From an uncultured Paracoccaceae bacterium (GTDB lineage Bacteria > Pseudomonadota > Alphaproteobacteria > Rhodobacterales > Rhodobacteraceae): a stretch of DNA of 64,000 nt. The stretch is taken from the NCBI GenBank assembly GCA_938005545.1, contig CALKXV010000005.1:1-64000 (forward strand), in the 5' to 3' direction. Of this stretch, positions 8,170-17,209 are shown piece after piece. The notes under the pieces were generated by a model. The model was not told the origin of the DNA. It did no database searches and saw only the letters and a list, made by a program, of their open reading frames with translations. The position numbers and the translations under genes are program-made. The stretch's first letter is position 1, and each line of letters starts with the position of its first letter.

Positions 8170-9450
8170 ATGGCAAAAATCCGCGATTACGAAGGCCGGT
8201 ATCAGCTGGCGAACGAGCTGCATGCGCGGCCTTTTCCCGTTCTGACAGCCCCATGTCGTGCGGCATTTGTGGCGTTCAAACAACCGGTCAATGTGGCGGA
8301 GCGCGACCGCGAGGCGGACCGCGCGCATTTAATCGCTTTGTTGGAACGTCACGGTGTGGATCACCCGCAACCCGAGGCGACCCATTACTTTGGTAAGATC
8401 GGCAGGCACCACTTGAAGTGGGAAAGCCATACGGAATTCGTGACTTACACGATTTTTGAAGATGGTGTGGCGGAGGTTCCGTTCAGTGCCGAAACTTTCG
8501 AGATGTTCCCGCCGGATTGGATCGCAGATGCTCCGGGAGATCGGATTACTTCGGCACTGGTGCGTGTCGAGATGACGGATGACTACGACGCGTTGCCAAG
8601 GAAATTGGAAGAATGGTTCGTGCCTGAAAGTCTGGCGGCCAGTCGGGTTCTGGACGGCGAGGGTGTTGTGGCCGGTGACTTTCGGATTGATGCGGGCGGC
8701 CATGTACGGCTGGCGCTTTTCGTACGTTCCGAAATGGGAAGACGGCGGATTGGCCGCGTTGTTCAGCGGATGTGCGAGATCGAAACTTACAAGACCGTCG
8801 CGATGTTGGGGCTGATGGAAAGTCGCAAGTTGGGGCCGCGTTTGGAGGAAATTGACGGAGAACTGATTGGCCTGATGGACGAAATGCAAAGCAATGACGC
8901 GAAAGCGGATACGACTTTGCAGCATTTACTGGGTGTGTCTGCTGAGCTTGAGACGAGTTTGGCGCAGACCTCATTCCGGTTCGGAGCGACGCGTGCTTAT
9001 GCGCAATTGGTCAACCAGCGGATCGAGGTTCTGCGGGAGCAGCGTCTTGGCGGACGCCAGACATTGATGGAATTTATGAAGCGCCGGTTTGATCCGGCAA
9101 TGCGCACGGTGGAGGCGACCGAAGCACGGTTGAACGCGATGGCGGACCGAGCCGAGAGGGCCGGTAATCTATTGCGGACCCGGGTCGACGTCGAAAGATC
9201 TGCGCAAAATCAAAAGCTTCTGGCTTCGATGGATCGGCGCGCGGATTTGCAGCTTCGCCTGCAACGAACGGTCGAGGGACTGTCGGTTGTAGCGATAACG
9301 TATTATGCGGTGAACTTGGCCAGCTATTTGGCCGATCCGTTTTTCAAGGAATTGGGGTTGCCGTCAACCGCGGCGAAAGCGGGATTAACGGTAATTGTTC
9401 TGGCCATTGTTTGGGGGGTGTTGCGCAGATTGCAACGTTCGGTCGAGTGA
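8170..9450 (+). CDS. DUF3422 family membrane-anchored protein
   Basis: A 426-residue protein of family DUF3422. The N-terminal part has the conserved start YEGRYQLANELHARPFPVL. A long charged helical region around residues 240-370 (many Arg, Glu, Gln) suggests coiled coil. The C-terminus has two membrane helices separated by a short loop (GLSVVAITYYAVNLASYLA and AGLTVIVLAIVWGVL), resembling the C-terminal anchors of CorA-like proteins, although no GMN motif is present. The start at ATG 8170 is supported by AGGAG about eight bases upstream. A longer in-frame extension to 8056 lacks family likeness. Function unknown. Confidence 0.88.
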   Translation: MAKIRDYEGRYQLANELHARPFPVLTAPCRAAFVAFKQPVNVAERDREADRAHLIALLERHGVDHPQPEATHYFGKIGRHHLKWESHTEFVTYTIFEDGVAEVPFSAETFEMFPPDWIADAPGDRITSALVRVEMTDDYDALPRKLEEWFVPESLAASRVLDGEGVVAGDFRIDAGGHVRLALFVRSEMGRRRIGRVVQRMCEIETYKTVAMLGLMESRKLGPRLEEIDGELIGLMDEMQSNDAKADTTLQHLLGVSAELETSLAQTSFRFGATRAYAQLVNQRIEVLREQRLGGRQTLMEFMKRRFDPAMRTVEATEARLNAMADRAERAGNLLRTRVDVERSAQNQKLLASMDRRADLQLRLQRTVEGLSVVAITYYAVNLASYLADPFFKELGLPSTAAKAGLTVIVLAIVWGVLRRLQRSVE

Positions 9451-9555
9451 CATTCGTCTTTCGGCGAGTTGCGTTGTCACTCCAAAGACGCAAGTCTTTG
9501 CTTGCTTGAGGCTTTTCCCTTTCAACGTGGGCTGCTTCTTGTCATAACGCGCGCG

Positions 9556-9696
9556 ATGACCAACCGGATCGCTTTGGGTATTGCAATTGTATTAGGTGTT
9601 GTCCTCGCGCTCGACTATGTGCTGGGTCTTGGCATCGCGGTATTTCTTGCCCGACGCTTTTTGGATTTGATCCAGGCCTTGGCGGTCTGGCGCTAA
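9556..9696 (+). CDS. Small single-span membrane protein upstream of gap
   Basis: A 46-residue protein, mostly one long hydrophobic helix (IALGIAIVLGVVLALDYVLG) followed by a short amphipathic end rich in Ala, Leu and Arg. I chose the ATG at 9556; the longer frame from 9469 adds unlike residues. It ends 19 bases before the gap start codon on the same strand and is probably co-transcribed with it. Short membrane proteins are found at this place in related Roseobacter genomes as far as I recall, but no function is known to me. Confidence 0.6.
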   Translation: MTNRIALGIAIVLGVVLALDYVLGLGIAVFLARRFLDLIQALAVWR

Positions 9697-9715
9697 GCAA
9701 CTGAAGGAGAGCATC

Positions 9716-10723
9716 TTGGCTGTCAAAGTAGCAATCAATGGATTTGGACGTATCGGACGGAACGTTCTGCGCGCGATTATTGAATCGGGCCGTAAAGATA
9801 TCGACGTGATCGCAATCAACGATCTTGGGCCGGTGAAAACCAATGCTCATCTGTTGCAGTACGATTCAGTTCATGGTCGGTTCCCTGTAAAGGTGAAATC
9901 CGGCAAAGGCTGGATCGACGTCGGTCGCGGCAAAATCAAAGTTACCGAAATTCGCAACCCTGCCGACCTTCCCTGGTCGGACGTCGATGTGGTGATGGAA
10001 TGTACGGGTATCTTTACGTCTAAGGACGCGTGCCAGGCGCATTTGGAAAACGGATCCAGCCGGGTTCTGATTTCGGCGCCGGGATCGGATGCGGACAAGA
10101 CGATCGTTTATGGTGTGAACCATAGTTCGCTTACCAAGAAAGACATCGTTGTTTCGAACGCGTCTTGCACAACGAACTGCCTGTCGCCTGTTGCCAAGGT
10201 TCTGAATGATGCCATCGGTATCAAAAAGGGCTTTATGACGACGATCCATTCGTACACCGGCGATCAGCCGACGCTGGATACGATGCATAAGGATTTGTAT
10301 CGTGGACGTGCAGCGGCGATGAACATGATCCCCACGTCAACCGGTGCGGCCAAGGCCGTTGGTTTGGTTTTGCCCGAGCTTAAGGGCAAGCTGGACGGCG
10401 TAGCGATCCGCGTTCCGACGCCCAATGTGTCGGTTGTGGATCTGACGTTTGAATCCAAGAAGAAGACCACGGTCGAAGCGGTCAACGCAGCCATCAAGGC
10501 CGCCGCCAAGAAAGGTCCGTTGAAGGGTATTCTGGGCTTTACCGAAGAACAGTTGGTGTCGACCGATTTCAACCACGATCCACATTCGTCGATTTTCCAT
10601 ATGGATCAAACCAAAGTCATGGACGGCAATATGGTCCGTATCCTGACGTGGTATGATAACGAGTGGGGGTTCTCGAACCGGATGAGCGACACGGCTGTCG
10701 CAATGGGTAAGTTGATCAAGTAG
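9716..10723 (+). CDS. gap: Glyceraldehyde-3-phosphate dehydrogenase, type I
   Basis: A 335-residue NAD-dependent enzyme that oxidises glyceraldehyde 3-phosphate to 1,3-bisphosphoglycerate. The Rossmann start is AINGFGRIGRN (6-16), with an Asn-Asp pair at 35-36 at the end of the second strand. The nucleophile is Cys151 in SNASCTTNCL, and the phosphate-site signature MIPTSTGAAKAVG is intact. The only start fitting the family N-terminus (MAVKVAINGFG) is TTG at 9716, supported by AAGGAG six bases upstream. A strong terminator follows at once. Confidence 0.97.
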   Translation: MAVKVAINGFGRIGRNVLRAIIESGRKDIDVIAINDLGPVKTNAHLLQYDSVHGRFPVKVKSGKGWIDVGRGKIKVTEIRNPADLPWSDVDVVMECTGIFTSKDACQAHLENGSSRVLISAPGSDADKTIVYGVNHSSLTKKDIVVSNASCTTNCLSPVAKVLNDAIGIKKGFMTTIHSYTGDQPTLDTMHKDLYRGRAAAMNMIPTSTGAAKAVGLVLPELKGKLDGVAIRVPTPNVSVVDLTFESKKKTTVEAVNAAIKAAAKKGPLKGILGFTEEQLVSTDFNHDPHSSIFHMDQTKVMDGNMVRILTWYDNEWGFSNRMSDTAVAMGKLIK

Positions 10724-10728
10724 ATTTT

Positions 10729-10758
10729 AAAGGCCCCGGCCAAACGGTCGGGGCCTTT
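10729..10758. terminator. Terminator between gap and the rhomboid gene
   Basis: AAAGGCCCCG (10729-10738) pairs with CGGGGCCTTT (10749-10758) around a ten-base loop. It sits six bases after the gap stop and just before the end of the convergent rhomboid gene. T-rich tails on both strands suggest that it works in both directions. Confidence 0.8.
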
Positions 10759-10760
10759 CT

Positions 10761-11426
10761 TCATGGATTGTCCGGCGGTTCGGCGTGACTTCTGGGGTCG
10801 ATCAGCAAAGCCATGATCCAGCCCATGACGAAGCCGCCAAGGTGCGCTTCCCACGCCAGCAACCGATCCATCGCATAATAGAGCGCAACGTTCAGCAGGG
10901 CGAGCAGGAGGATGGCGCGGGCCACCGGCCAGAGCCGTTCGTGGAGCGTGTAGCGATCCACATAGTCCCAAGCCAGGATTGCGCCGGCCAACCCGAATAG
11001 AGCGCCTGATGCGCCGACCATGGGGCGGAAACTGTCGGACAACAGAGCAAAACCCAGACCGCCGCCAAGGATCGACGCGCAATAGAGCAAGATAAGGCTT
11101 TTGCTGCCCACGCGTTCGGCAATGGGCATGGCGAGTGAGACCAGCGTCACCATGTTTAGCCCAAGATGCAAAAGGCCAGCATGAAGGAAACCGTAAGTGA
11201 CAAACATCAGCCAAGGTTGCGCGACATAGTTCGGGCCCCAGTCTTTCAGGAGCCCGGACCAAAACCCGCCATATTCATAGACCACACTGCGAAAGCGCGG
11301 CATGCCGAAGAGACCGGCATCGCCCAATTGCAAAAGCACTTCGATGGAAACGCAGATGACGACAAGCACCAAAACTGCCGGGCGCCCGGACGAAACCGTG
11401 CCGTGCAAGCGCCCGCGTGCTGCCAT
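10761..11426 (-). CDS. Rhomboid family intramembrane serine protease
   Basis: A 221-residue membrane protein with about six hydrophobic helices. Rhomboids cleave substrate proteins within or near the membrane. The catalytic serine is Ser140 in the GASGALFG motif, and the partner histidine is His195 in WEAHLGGFVMGW. The conserved His-rich loop and Asn (FLHAGLLHLGLNM, 81-92) that shape the active site are present, so the enzyme should be active. It starts three bases after the end of the exopolysaccharide barrel gene on the same strand and could be read through from it. The substrate is unknown. Confidence 0.92.
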   Translation of the reverse strand: MAARGRLHGTVSSGRPAVLVLVVICVSIEVLLQLGDAGLFGMPRFRSVVYEYGGFWSGLLKDWGPNYVAQPWLMFVTYGFLHAGLLHLGLNMVTLVSLAMPIAERVGSKSLILLYCASILGGGLGFALLSDSFRPMVGASGALFGLAGAILAWDYVDRYTLHERLWPVARAILLLALLNVALYYAMDRLLAWEAHLGGFVMGWIMALLIDPRSHAEPPDNP

Positions 11427-11429
11427 CGA

Positions 11430-12794
11430 TCAGAAGCCGAACGTAATGTCGCGTTCGATATTGAAGAACACAGTGTTCGAGGTGGTGTTGTCTTCGCCGC
11501 TTTCGATATCGCGAATGAATTCAACGCCCGTACGGATGTTCCATTCTTCTGTTAAATCACGCGTATAACTTAAGATCGCGGAAGCGCGGCTGTCGTCATC
11601 GGCGCCACCGAGTTCTTCCGTGGAAGAATAGGTAAGTCCCGCTTGCCAGCCAGAGATCGAATTGATGATGTGGCTATAGTCGAGGCTAAGTTCTGTATTC
11701 AGGAAGGCAACACCATCGCGGCTACTGGCATCTTGGTTAAGGCTGGCAACGACTGTGCCCCTTGCCAGTTCGCGCGTGTAGTCCAAACCACCAATGAACT
11801 GGAGCTGATCGTCACCGTCTTGATCGACAACCCCAACAGAGACCGACAAATCGGCTGTGGGCATTATCAAGCTGCGTGTCACAAGTGCCGAGTTTCGTCG
11901 ACCGGCTTCATCAATACGACTTGAAAAGGCCAATTCGATTGCACCATTTGGCCGTTGCTGAGTTACTCCAAAATCGACACCAATTCCGTCTGTTGTTTCG
12001 TCCGAAGGAGCATTTGTGGTTGTCTCAGATCGGTCAAAGAGGATGTCGCCAAAGAGGAAAAGACCGCCGGCGTTTTCGGTTTCGGCACCAAGCCCAATAA
12101 ACGAGACGTCGCGTTCAGTTTCCTGGGCATCTTCTTCATCGGTGACGGTTATTCCAGCGACTGCCCGAAGCGATGTCGTCGGATTCAGGCGAAAACGGGC
12201 CAGACCGTTTAAGGAATATTGGTCTTCGTCAGAAAGAGTGAGATCGATTGTGTCTTGATAGTTGAGCGTTCGATAATTTGCATCCAAGGATACCTCGAAC
12301 GGTCCGCCTTCGCCAAGCACGACACCAGCGCCCAGGCTAAATCGTGCAAGCGAACCCTCATCGATGATGATTGAGCCGTCATCCCCGAGTGCGAAAATGG
12401 AATCGTCCAACTCGGTTTCAACATACGAACCGGTAAAGCGAAGCGATGCCGTTGCACTCGAGCGGGTATAAATCCCCTCGATACTTGTATTCTCGAAATC
12501 GAAATCATCTCTGAGGTCGCTGCCGAACTCGCCAACAACTTCGGTTCCAATACTAAAGCGCAGCAATTCTGTTCGCGTTTCAGATTGAAACGAGAGCCCC
12601 ACGCCAGTTCTGGACGTGAAACCGCTAGCCGACGGATCCGTCAAATTGACGTTGTCGCTGTACTCAAAACCTTGTGAGAAGCTAAAGGTACCTAGGCGCG
12701 ATGGACCCTCCTGCCCGAAGGCAGGAGAGCACAAGGCCGTAACCGTTAGCGCGAGGGTTGTTTTATTCATTATTCCCATACGCAAATATTTCAT
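11430..12794 (-). CDS. Outer-membrane beta-barrel protein of the exopolysaccharide locus
   Basis: A 454-residue protein with a signal peptide ending near SPAFGQEG, followed by about 420 residues of alternating polar and hydrophobic strands rich in Ser, Thr, Asp and Glu. It ends in phenylalanine (ERDITFGF), the usual signal for outer-membrane insertion. Acidic repeats such as SDEDQYSLNG and TVTDEEDAQETERD look like loops of a large barrel. Barrel proteins of this kind accompany exosortase-type polysaccharide loci, where they may form the exit channel. It starts six bases after the stop of the Wza-like gene, so the two are one operon. ATG 12794 has GGGCGGA before it; the in-frame ATG at 12767 is possible. 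Confidence 0.8.
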   Translation of the reverse strand: MKYLRMGIMNKTTLALTVTALCSPAFGQEGPSRLGTFSFSQGFEYSDNVNLTDPSASGFTSRTGVGLSFQSETRTELLRFSIGTEVVGEFGSDLRDDFDFENTSIEGIYTRSSATASLRFTGSYVETELDDSIFALGDDGSIIIDEGSLARFSLGAGVVLGEGGPFEVSLDANYRTLNYQDTIDLTLSDEDQYSLNGLARFRLNPTTSLRAVAGITVTDEEDAQETERDVSFIGLGAETENAGGLFLFGDILFDRSETTTNAPSDETTDGIGVDFGVTQQRPNGAIELAFSSRIDEAGRRNSALVTRSLIMPTADLSVSVGVVDQDGDDQLQFIGGLDYTRELARGTVVASLNQDASSRDGVAFLNTELSLDYSHIINSISGWQAGLTYSSTEELGGADDDSRASAILSYTRDLTEEWNIRTGVEFIRDIESGEDNTTSNTVFFNIERDITFGF

Positions 12795-12800
12795 TCCGCC

Positions 12801-13400
12801 CTACTCGAAGATGCGGCGCTCAGGCACGATGATCACGTCACCATCCTTTAGGACGATGTCACGGCCAATCGCTGCCCCGTCCGCGATTGCCTTATAGTTT
12901 ATTCTGTGGATGGACTGTTTGCCCGTCCGTCGGTCACTGCGACGCAAAATGATACGTTTTTGAGCCGCAAATCTTGTAAAGCCTCCGGATTCAGCTAGAG
13001 CCTGGATCAAAGTGGTCCCACGTTTCAGGCTTTTTGCACCCGGTGTCGTGATTTCACCCATCATAAAAATATCCGTTGTCGCAGCGCGACCTGTAGAAAC
13101 TGGCGCCTCGCTTAACGTCGCAACCGTTACGAAAACCGTTGGTTCCGTCGCGAACTGTGACGAGATCCCGGACCGGATGGCTTGGCCGACTTGCGTCGCC
13201 GTCTGGCCCTTGGCACCTAAACTTCCCGCGAACGGAAAGGAAACGGTTCCATCTGGAAGAACCAGAACCGATCGATTTAAAGATGGATCTTCAAGGACTT
13301 CAACCTGGAGAGTATCTCCAGATTGGATTTTGTATCCCGATTGGGCCACAGCAGCAGTGGCAACAAATAACGAGATGATTGCAACAAGAAACTTTTTCAT
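12801..13400 (-). CDS. Polysaccharide biosynthesis/export protein (Wza/ExoF type)
   Basis: A 199-residue periplasmic or outer-membrane protein. A signal peptide (MKKFLVAIISLFVATAAVAQ) precedes the Poly_export domain (YKIQSGDTLQVEVLEDPSL through about residue 100) and one SLBB-like domain (about 110-190, MGEITTPGAKSLKRGTTLIQAL). Unlike E. coli Wza it has no lipobox cysteine and no long C-terminal amphipathic helix, so it is a short form that probably works with the barrel protein encoded next to it. It lies between the TPR lipoprotein gene and the barrel gene, both on the same strand. Confidence 0.9.
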   Translation of the reverse strand: MKKFLVAIISLFVATAAVAQSGYKIQSGDTLQVEVLEDPSLNRSVLVLPDGTVSFPFAGSLGAKGQTATQVGQAIRSGISSQFATEPTVFVTVATLSEAPVSTGRAATTDIFMMGEITTPGAKSLKRGTTLIQALAESGGFTRFAAQKRIILRRSDRRTGKQSIHRINYKAIADGAAIGRDIVLKDGDVIIVPERRIFE

Positions 13401-13529
13401 CGTCTCACTTCCCCTAGGCGGCTAGATAGCACATGTGTGCAGACAGATGCCAGTTCTAATACATTTTGGCCGATTCTTTTCATTTTCCGGCGGATTCTCG
13501 CGACCGTTTTGCCAACCGATGCCATAAGG

Positions 13530-15956
13530 TCACTCTTGAACTGATTGAGAAAGCTCGGATTTACGACTACTTGCGTCAGAAATTTGCTGGCGGGGATCGT
13601 CTTCGCCAGCAATTTCGATTGCTGCTTCGTATTGCCTAATAGCATCGTCTTTTCGACCCAATTTCTCGTAAATCCGACCCAAATGGTATTGCACGATCGG
13701 GTCTGTGGAGAGGACGTTGGCGGCAGGTTCAAGATAGGTCAGTGCTTCTTCCGTTTCGCCCCGACGGAACAATATCCATCCGTAGGTGTCCTGAAACGGC
13801 GGAACTTCGGTGTTGCGCAATCGGCGTGCGACCGAAAACGCGCGATCGAGGCTGGCTTCGTCATCGCGATATGTGGCCAATAGACTGGCAAGGTTGTTTG
13901 CAACGATTTGCGACGAACTGTCGGCTTGATAGATGCGCTCATAAATTTCGATGGCACCATCAATATCGTTGGCGCGTTCCAAGAAAGACGCCTTGGCCCA
14001 AAGCAGATCGGCGCTTTCGGGGGATGCCTTTAGCCCATTTTCGATGGCTTGTTCGGCTTCGTCAGATTTTCCCAACGCGCCCAATACACGCGCATATTGC
14101 AGTACATCGCCGCCGTTGCCGGAACTTTCGGCGACTTGGCGGAGGATATCTTCGGCAGCTTCAACGTCACCGATGGCGAATTGAGTGTTTGCCAAAACTT
14201 GCTTTGCGTCCGTGCTGTCGGGGAATTCCGCGACCAGTTCTTTGGCCAAAGCCAAGGCGTCATCCGACCGGTCTTGCGACAGGCGGGCGCGGATCAACGA
14301 GATTTTGGCCGCGCTGCTGCTGTTTTCGTCTTCGATCATTTCTTCAAGGAATGCGATGCCTTTGTCCCGGCCTTCAACGCGCGAGATGATTTGAAGACGG
14401 AGTTGATCCCCGGCGGCCTGAGCGCTTTCAGATGGGTTGCGCTTTAGGGTATCAACGACTTGCCCTGCGCGCGCCCAATCTTCGGTGTTCAGGTAGACCT
14501 GGCCAAGCAAGTTCAGCAATGGTTCATTGCCGGGTGCAACGCGCAGCGCATTGATCAGCGCGCTTTCTGCGGCTTGAAACCGTTCTTGTTCGACCAAAAC
14601 GCTTGCGAAACGAAGGGTTTCGCCGGGCGCATTCCCAGAGGCTTCGACTGCCAGCGCCAACAAATCCTGGGCCAGTTGCGCGTTGCCGTTGCGTTCGTGC
14701 GCGCGGGCCATCAGTGTCATCGCCTCGGAGTCCTCGGGTGCTTGGTCAAGGGCTTGGCGCAAAGTGCTTATGGCATCGTCGGCTTTGTCGCTTTCGATTA
14801 ACCAAGCCGCAGACATTTTCAGAGCTTCGATCTGAGTGGGGTCGCGGTCCAGAACGGTGCCAACCAATTGGCGGGCCCCGGTTTCATTGCCTGTTGAAAC
14901 AAGCATTCGTGCAAGCGTGACCATGTACCGGTCTGTGTCGTTTCCGGGTTCGGATCCATCAACAACGGATTGTAAAAGGCTGATCGCCTCGGATTCTTTG
15001 CCACTGTCGAACAGCAGGCCGGCCTTCAGCGCTTGAACGACGCGGTTGTCTTCATAAAGCGGCAGCGCGACTTCGATCTCTTCGAGCGCTCGGTCCGAGC
15101 CTTCGCTTTGTTGGATAAATGCGATCAAGGTCACATGAGCGGAGATTGGATCTTCGGCGCCTTCGATTTCACTTCGCAAAAAGTCTTGAGCCCCGGCCAT
15201 GTCGCCCTGGCGCGCCAAAAGACGAACGAGGAACGACTTTGATTCGGCGTCGTCCGGGAATTTCGTGATCGTTTCGCGCAGATGATTTTCAAGAAGCTCG
15301 GGATCTTGCTTTTGCGACAACAGCGATCCTTTTACCCTATAGAACAGGGGGTCATCGGACGCATTGGAAATCGCGAGGTCTGTAATCTTGAGAGCCTTGT
15401 CGACTTCGTTTTCGGCCATATAGCCTTCGATCAGGATGCGATACAAAATCTCGTTGTCGGGATTGCTCTCTAACAACGCCTCAGCTTCGCGAGTGACGTT
15501 GCGAGCCGCCACTGGATCTTCAGCCAATACGGCCTGGCGGAATTTAAGTGCCAAAAGTGCAATTTCGCTTCCGTCGACACTGGATTCTGCTTCGATCAGC
15601 GCCGCGCCGTGGCGTTCTGCTTCATCCCAGTTTTGTGCGACAATCGCCATTTCCGTTAGAGCCAGCCGCGCTTCCATATTTTTGGGGTCGCGTTCAGACA
15701 CTGACAAAAAGTTCGTATAGCTCTCTGAGATATTGCCGAGCGTTCTGGCGGTGCGCGCATAAGCCAGGCGCGCGTCGGTGTGGGCGTTGTTCAGGGCAAA
15801 GACATTCCGAAATTCAACTAGCGCCCGCTTGGTGTCGCCGGAGTTCAAGAGCTCGAGCCCGCTTTGAAAGTGCTTTTCTGCGCGCTCTTCAGCTGAGTCG
15901 CAGGCGCTGAGGGCAAGGGCGCTCACCACTATAAGTGAACGGAACAAAATTGGCAT
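13530..15956 (-). CDS. TPR-repeat lipoprotein, PrsT-like, exopolysaccharide locus
   Basis: An 808-residue lipoprotein made almost entirely of tetratricopeptide repeats. The signal peptide ends in the lipobox LSAC, so Cys19 should be acylated and the protein anchored in a membrane facing the periplasm. The rest repeats helix pairs with typical TPR spacing, for example AEKHFQSGLELLNSGD, ADLLWAKASFLERANDIDGAI and IVQYHLGRIYEKLGRKDDAI. Large TPR lipoproteins of this size are characteristic of exosortase-linked (XrtA/PEP-CTERM) polysaccharide clusters. It is followed by the Wza-like gene after 129 bases and preceded by the sugar transferase gene. The start at ATG 15956 gives the signal peptide; the earlier ATG at 15995 would spoil it. 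Confidence 0.85.
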   Translation of the reverse strand: MPILFRSLIVVSALALSACDSAEERAEKHFQSGLELLNSGDTKRALVEFRNVFALNNAHTDARLAYARTARTLGNISESYTNFLSVSERDPKNMEARLALTEMAIVAQNWDEAERHGAALIEAESSVDGSEIALLALKFRQAVLAEDPVAARNVTREAEALLESNPDNEILYRILIEGYMAENEVDKALKITDLAISNASDDPLFYRVKGSLLSQKQDPELLENHLRETITKFPDDAESKSFLVRLLARQGDMAGAQDFLRSEIEGAEDPISAHVTLIAFIQQSEGSDRALEEIEVALPLYEDNRVVQALKAGLLFDSGKESEAISLLQSVVDGSEPGNDTDRYMVTLARMLVSTGNETGARQLVGTVLDRDPTQIEALKMSAAWLIESDKADDAISTLRQALDQAPEDSEAMTLMARAHERNGNAQLAQDLLALAVEASGNAPGETLRFASVLVEQERFQAAESALINALRVAPGNEPLLNLLGQVYLNTEDWARAGQVVDTLKRNPSESAQAAGDQLRLQIISRVEGRDKGIAFLEEMIEDENSSSAAKISLIRARLSQDRSDDALALAKELVAEFPDSTDAKQVLANTQFAIGDVEAAEDILRQVAESSGNGGDVLQYARVLGALGKSDEAEQAIENGLKASPESADLLWAKASFLERANDIDGAIEIYERIYQADSSSQIVANNLASLLATYRDDEASLDRAFSVARRLRNTEVPPFQDTYGWILFRRGETEEALTYLEPAANVLSTDPIVQYHLGRIYEKLGRKDDAIRQYEAAIEIAGEDDPRQQISDASSRKSELSQSVQE

Positions 15957-16048
15957 ATAAACAGACTCCTGAAATTCGGACGGGCTTAATAGCAAAGCTA
16001 GCGTATTTCAGCTAGCTGCCAGTCACAAAGATTTGAGAGAGGCGTGGT

Positions 16049-16738
16049 TTATACACCAGTTCCGCGAAGAACCACGCCGACTGTTTTTGCGATGATCGAA
16101 AAATCTGTCGCGAAGCTGACGTCACGCTCATACGTGTCGTCGTAGCCAGCGCGCGAGGCGAAGGTCGAATCGCTTCTTGCAGACACCTGCCAGCTTCCAG
16201 TCATGCCGGGACGCAAACGATAGTAACCGTGCCCAGGATAGAGCGCCTGCTGATTTGGCAGCATTGGGCGAGGACCGACGAGAGACATATCTCCGGTCAG
16301 TACGTTAAACAGCTGTGGAAGTTCATCCATCGAACTGCGGCGCAACAGCTTGCCAAGCGCAGTACAACGAGGGTCTGAAGATAGCTTCTGTTTGGATTCC
16401 CATTCAGCGCGGGCTTCCGAATTCGCGTCAAGATGACGCTGCAACAGGGCCTCGGCGTTTGGAACCATCGTGCGGAATTTCCACATGCGGAACCGTTTGC
16501 CGTTCAGACCAACGCGATCCTGTTTGAAGAACGGCGAATGACCATCCTTGGCAAAGATCGCGATCGCCAAGACGAAAAAGAAGGGAACAAGGAATGGGAG
16601 TGCCACCAAAACGACCAACACATCCAAGCACCGCTTCATAAAGGAACGGTAAATCCTGCCGGAAACGGCAGTGGTGGACGCATAAGATTGCTTGGTAACG
16701 TCGCTCGAAACATCGATGCGTGTGGCTTGTACAGTCAT
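16049..16738 (-). CDS. Undecaprenyl-phosphate sugar phosphotransferase (ExoY type)
   Basis: A 229-residue bacterial sugar transferase that moves a sugar 1-phosphate from a nucleotide sugar to undecaprenyl phosphate, the first committed step of exopolysaccharide synthesis. It has one membrane helix (LDVLVVLVALPFLVPFFFVLA, about 37-58) and the full catalytic signatures: FKQDRVGLNGKRFRMWKFRTM, SSMDELPQLFNVLTGDMSLVGPRP and RLRPGMTGSWQVSARSD. It is a short form without the N-terminal membrane domain of WbaP-like enzymes. It is the first gene of the minus-strand exopolysaccharide operon. Glucose or galactose 1-phosphate is the likely sugar. Confidence 0.93.
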   Translation of the reverse strand: MTVQATRIDVSSDVTKQSYASTTAVSGRIYRSFMKRCLDVLVVLVALPFLVPFFFVLAIAIFAKDGHSPFFKQDRVGLNGKRFRMWKFRTMVPNAEALLQRHLDANSEARAEWESKQKLSSDPRCTALGKLLRRSSMDELPQLFNVLTGDMSLVGPRPMLPNQQALYPGHGYYRLRPGMTGSWQVSARSDSTFASRAGYDDTYERDVSFATDFSIIAKTVGVVLRGTGV

Positions 16739-17023
16739 TACTTTTTACCGAACCGCAGCCGGCCCCCCAAAACACAAAATAGTCCAAAACAACTCAGGCA
16801 GCAGATCGCCTGCTGAGGTGTGTGTAACACTATGGAAAGTCTTTGGGAAGAAATTCATAAAAAATAAACTGCGATTTCCTGCGTGATTGGGGGGGAAAAA
16901 TCGCGATATGAGGTCAAAATGTGCACAGTGGCGTCAGAATAGGCCATAATTGTGGCGCTTGTCTGCAGAATGCCCATCTTCCGCCTCATTCAACAATGTC
17001 ATGTAAGTTTCACTATTGTTGCA

Positions 17024-17034
17024 GTCTGTGAGAC
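17024..17034. promoter_or_regulatory. Palindrome GTCTNNNAGAC, copy 1
   Basis: GTCT-GTG-AGAC is a perfect palindrome with a three-base centre. The second copy lies 92 bases away, so the two centres are roughly nine helical turns apart. An extended match, with flanking C-A-A on one side and T-T-G on the other, makes the two copies nearly complementary over 13 bases. Confidence 0.45.
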
Positions 17035-17115
17035 AATCAGATGCCGGAGGCAAGCCGTGCAAACGTTTTGATTCGACCAGATGCTAACGATTTCATACTA
17101 AAATATTGCAGATTT

Positions 17116-17126
17116 GTCTCATAGAC
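17116..17126. promoter_or_regulatory. Palindrome GTCTNNNAGAC, copy 2
   Basis: GTCT-CAT-AGAC repeats the palindrome found at 17024-17034. It lies about 90 bases before the ATPase start codon, so it may fall within or just after the plus-strand promoter. A dimeric regulator is the natural reader of such a site. Confidence 0.45.
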
Positions 17127-17209
17127 GCCATGTTATCGCTTTAGACACGAAGCAAGACGACAATCACCTTGGGCTGGACTATATCCGCGCCAAGAAATCA
17201 GTGAGCCCC

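Larger units (their letters stand above)
16739..17209. promoter_or_regulatory. Divergent control region of the exopolysaccharide operons
   Basis: This 471-base AT-richer stretch separates the sugar transferase operon from the ATPase-Wzc-CpsD operon. I find no convincing gene in it; a TTG-started frame from 17114 merely extends the ATPase. It holds an 11-base palindrome of the form GTCTNNNAGAC twice (17024-17034 and 17116-17126) and an inverted repeat CAACAAT / ATTGTTG (16991-16997 with 17015-17021). These are candidate regulator sites for one or both promoters. Confidence 0.6.

Noticed and set aside
13397-13732. 111-residue minus-strand frame at the end of the TPR lipoprotein gene
   Set aside because: It overlaps the TPR coding end in another frame, has low-complexity composition and no family likeness.
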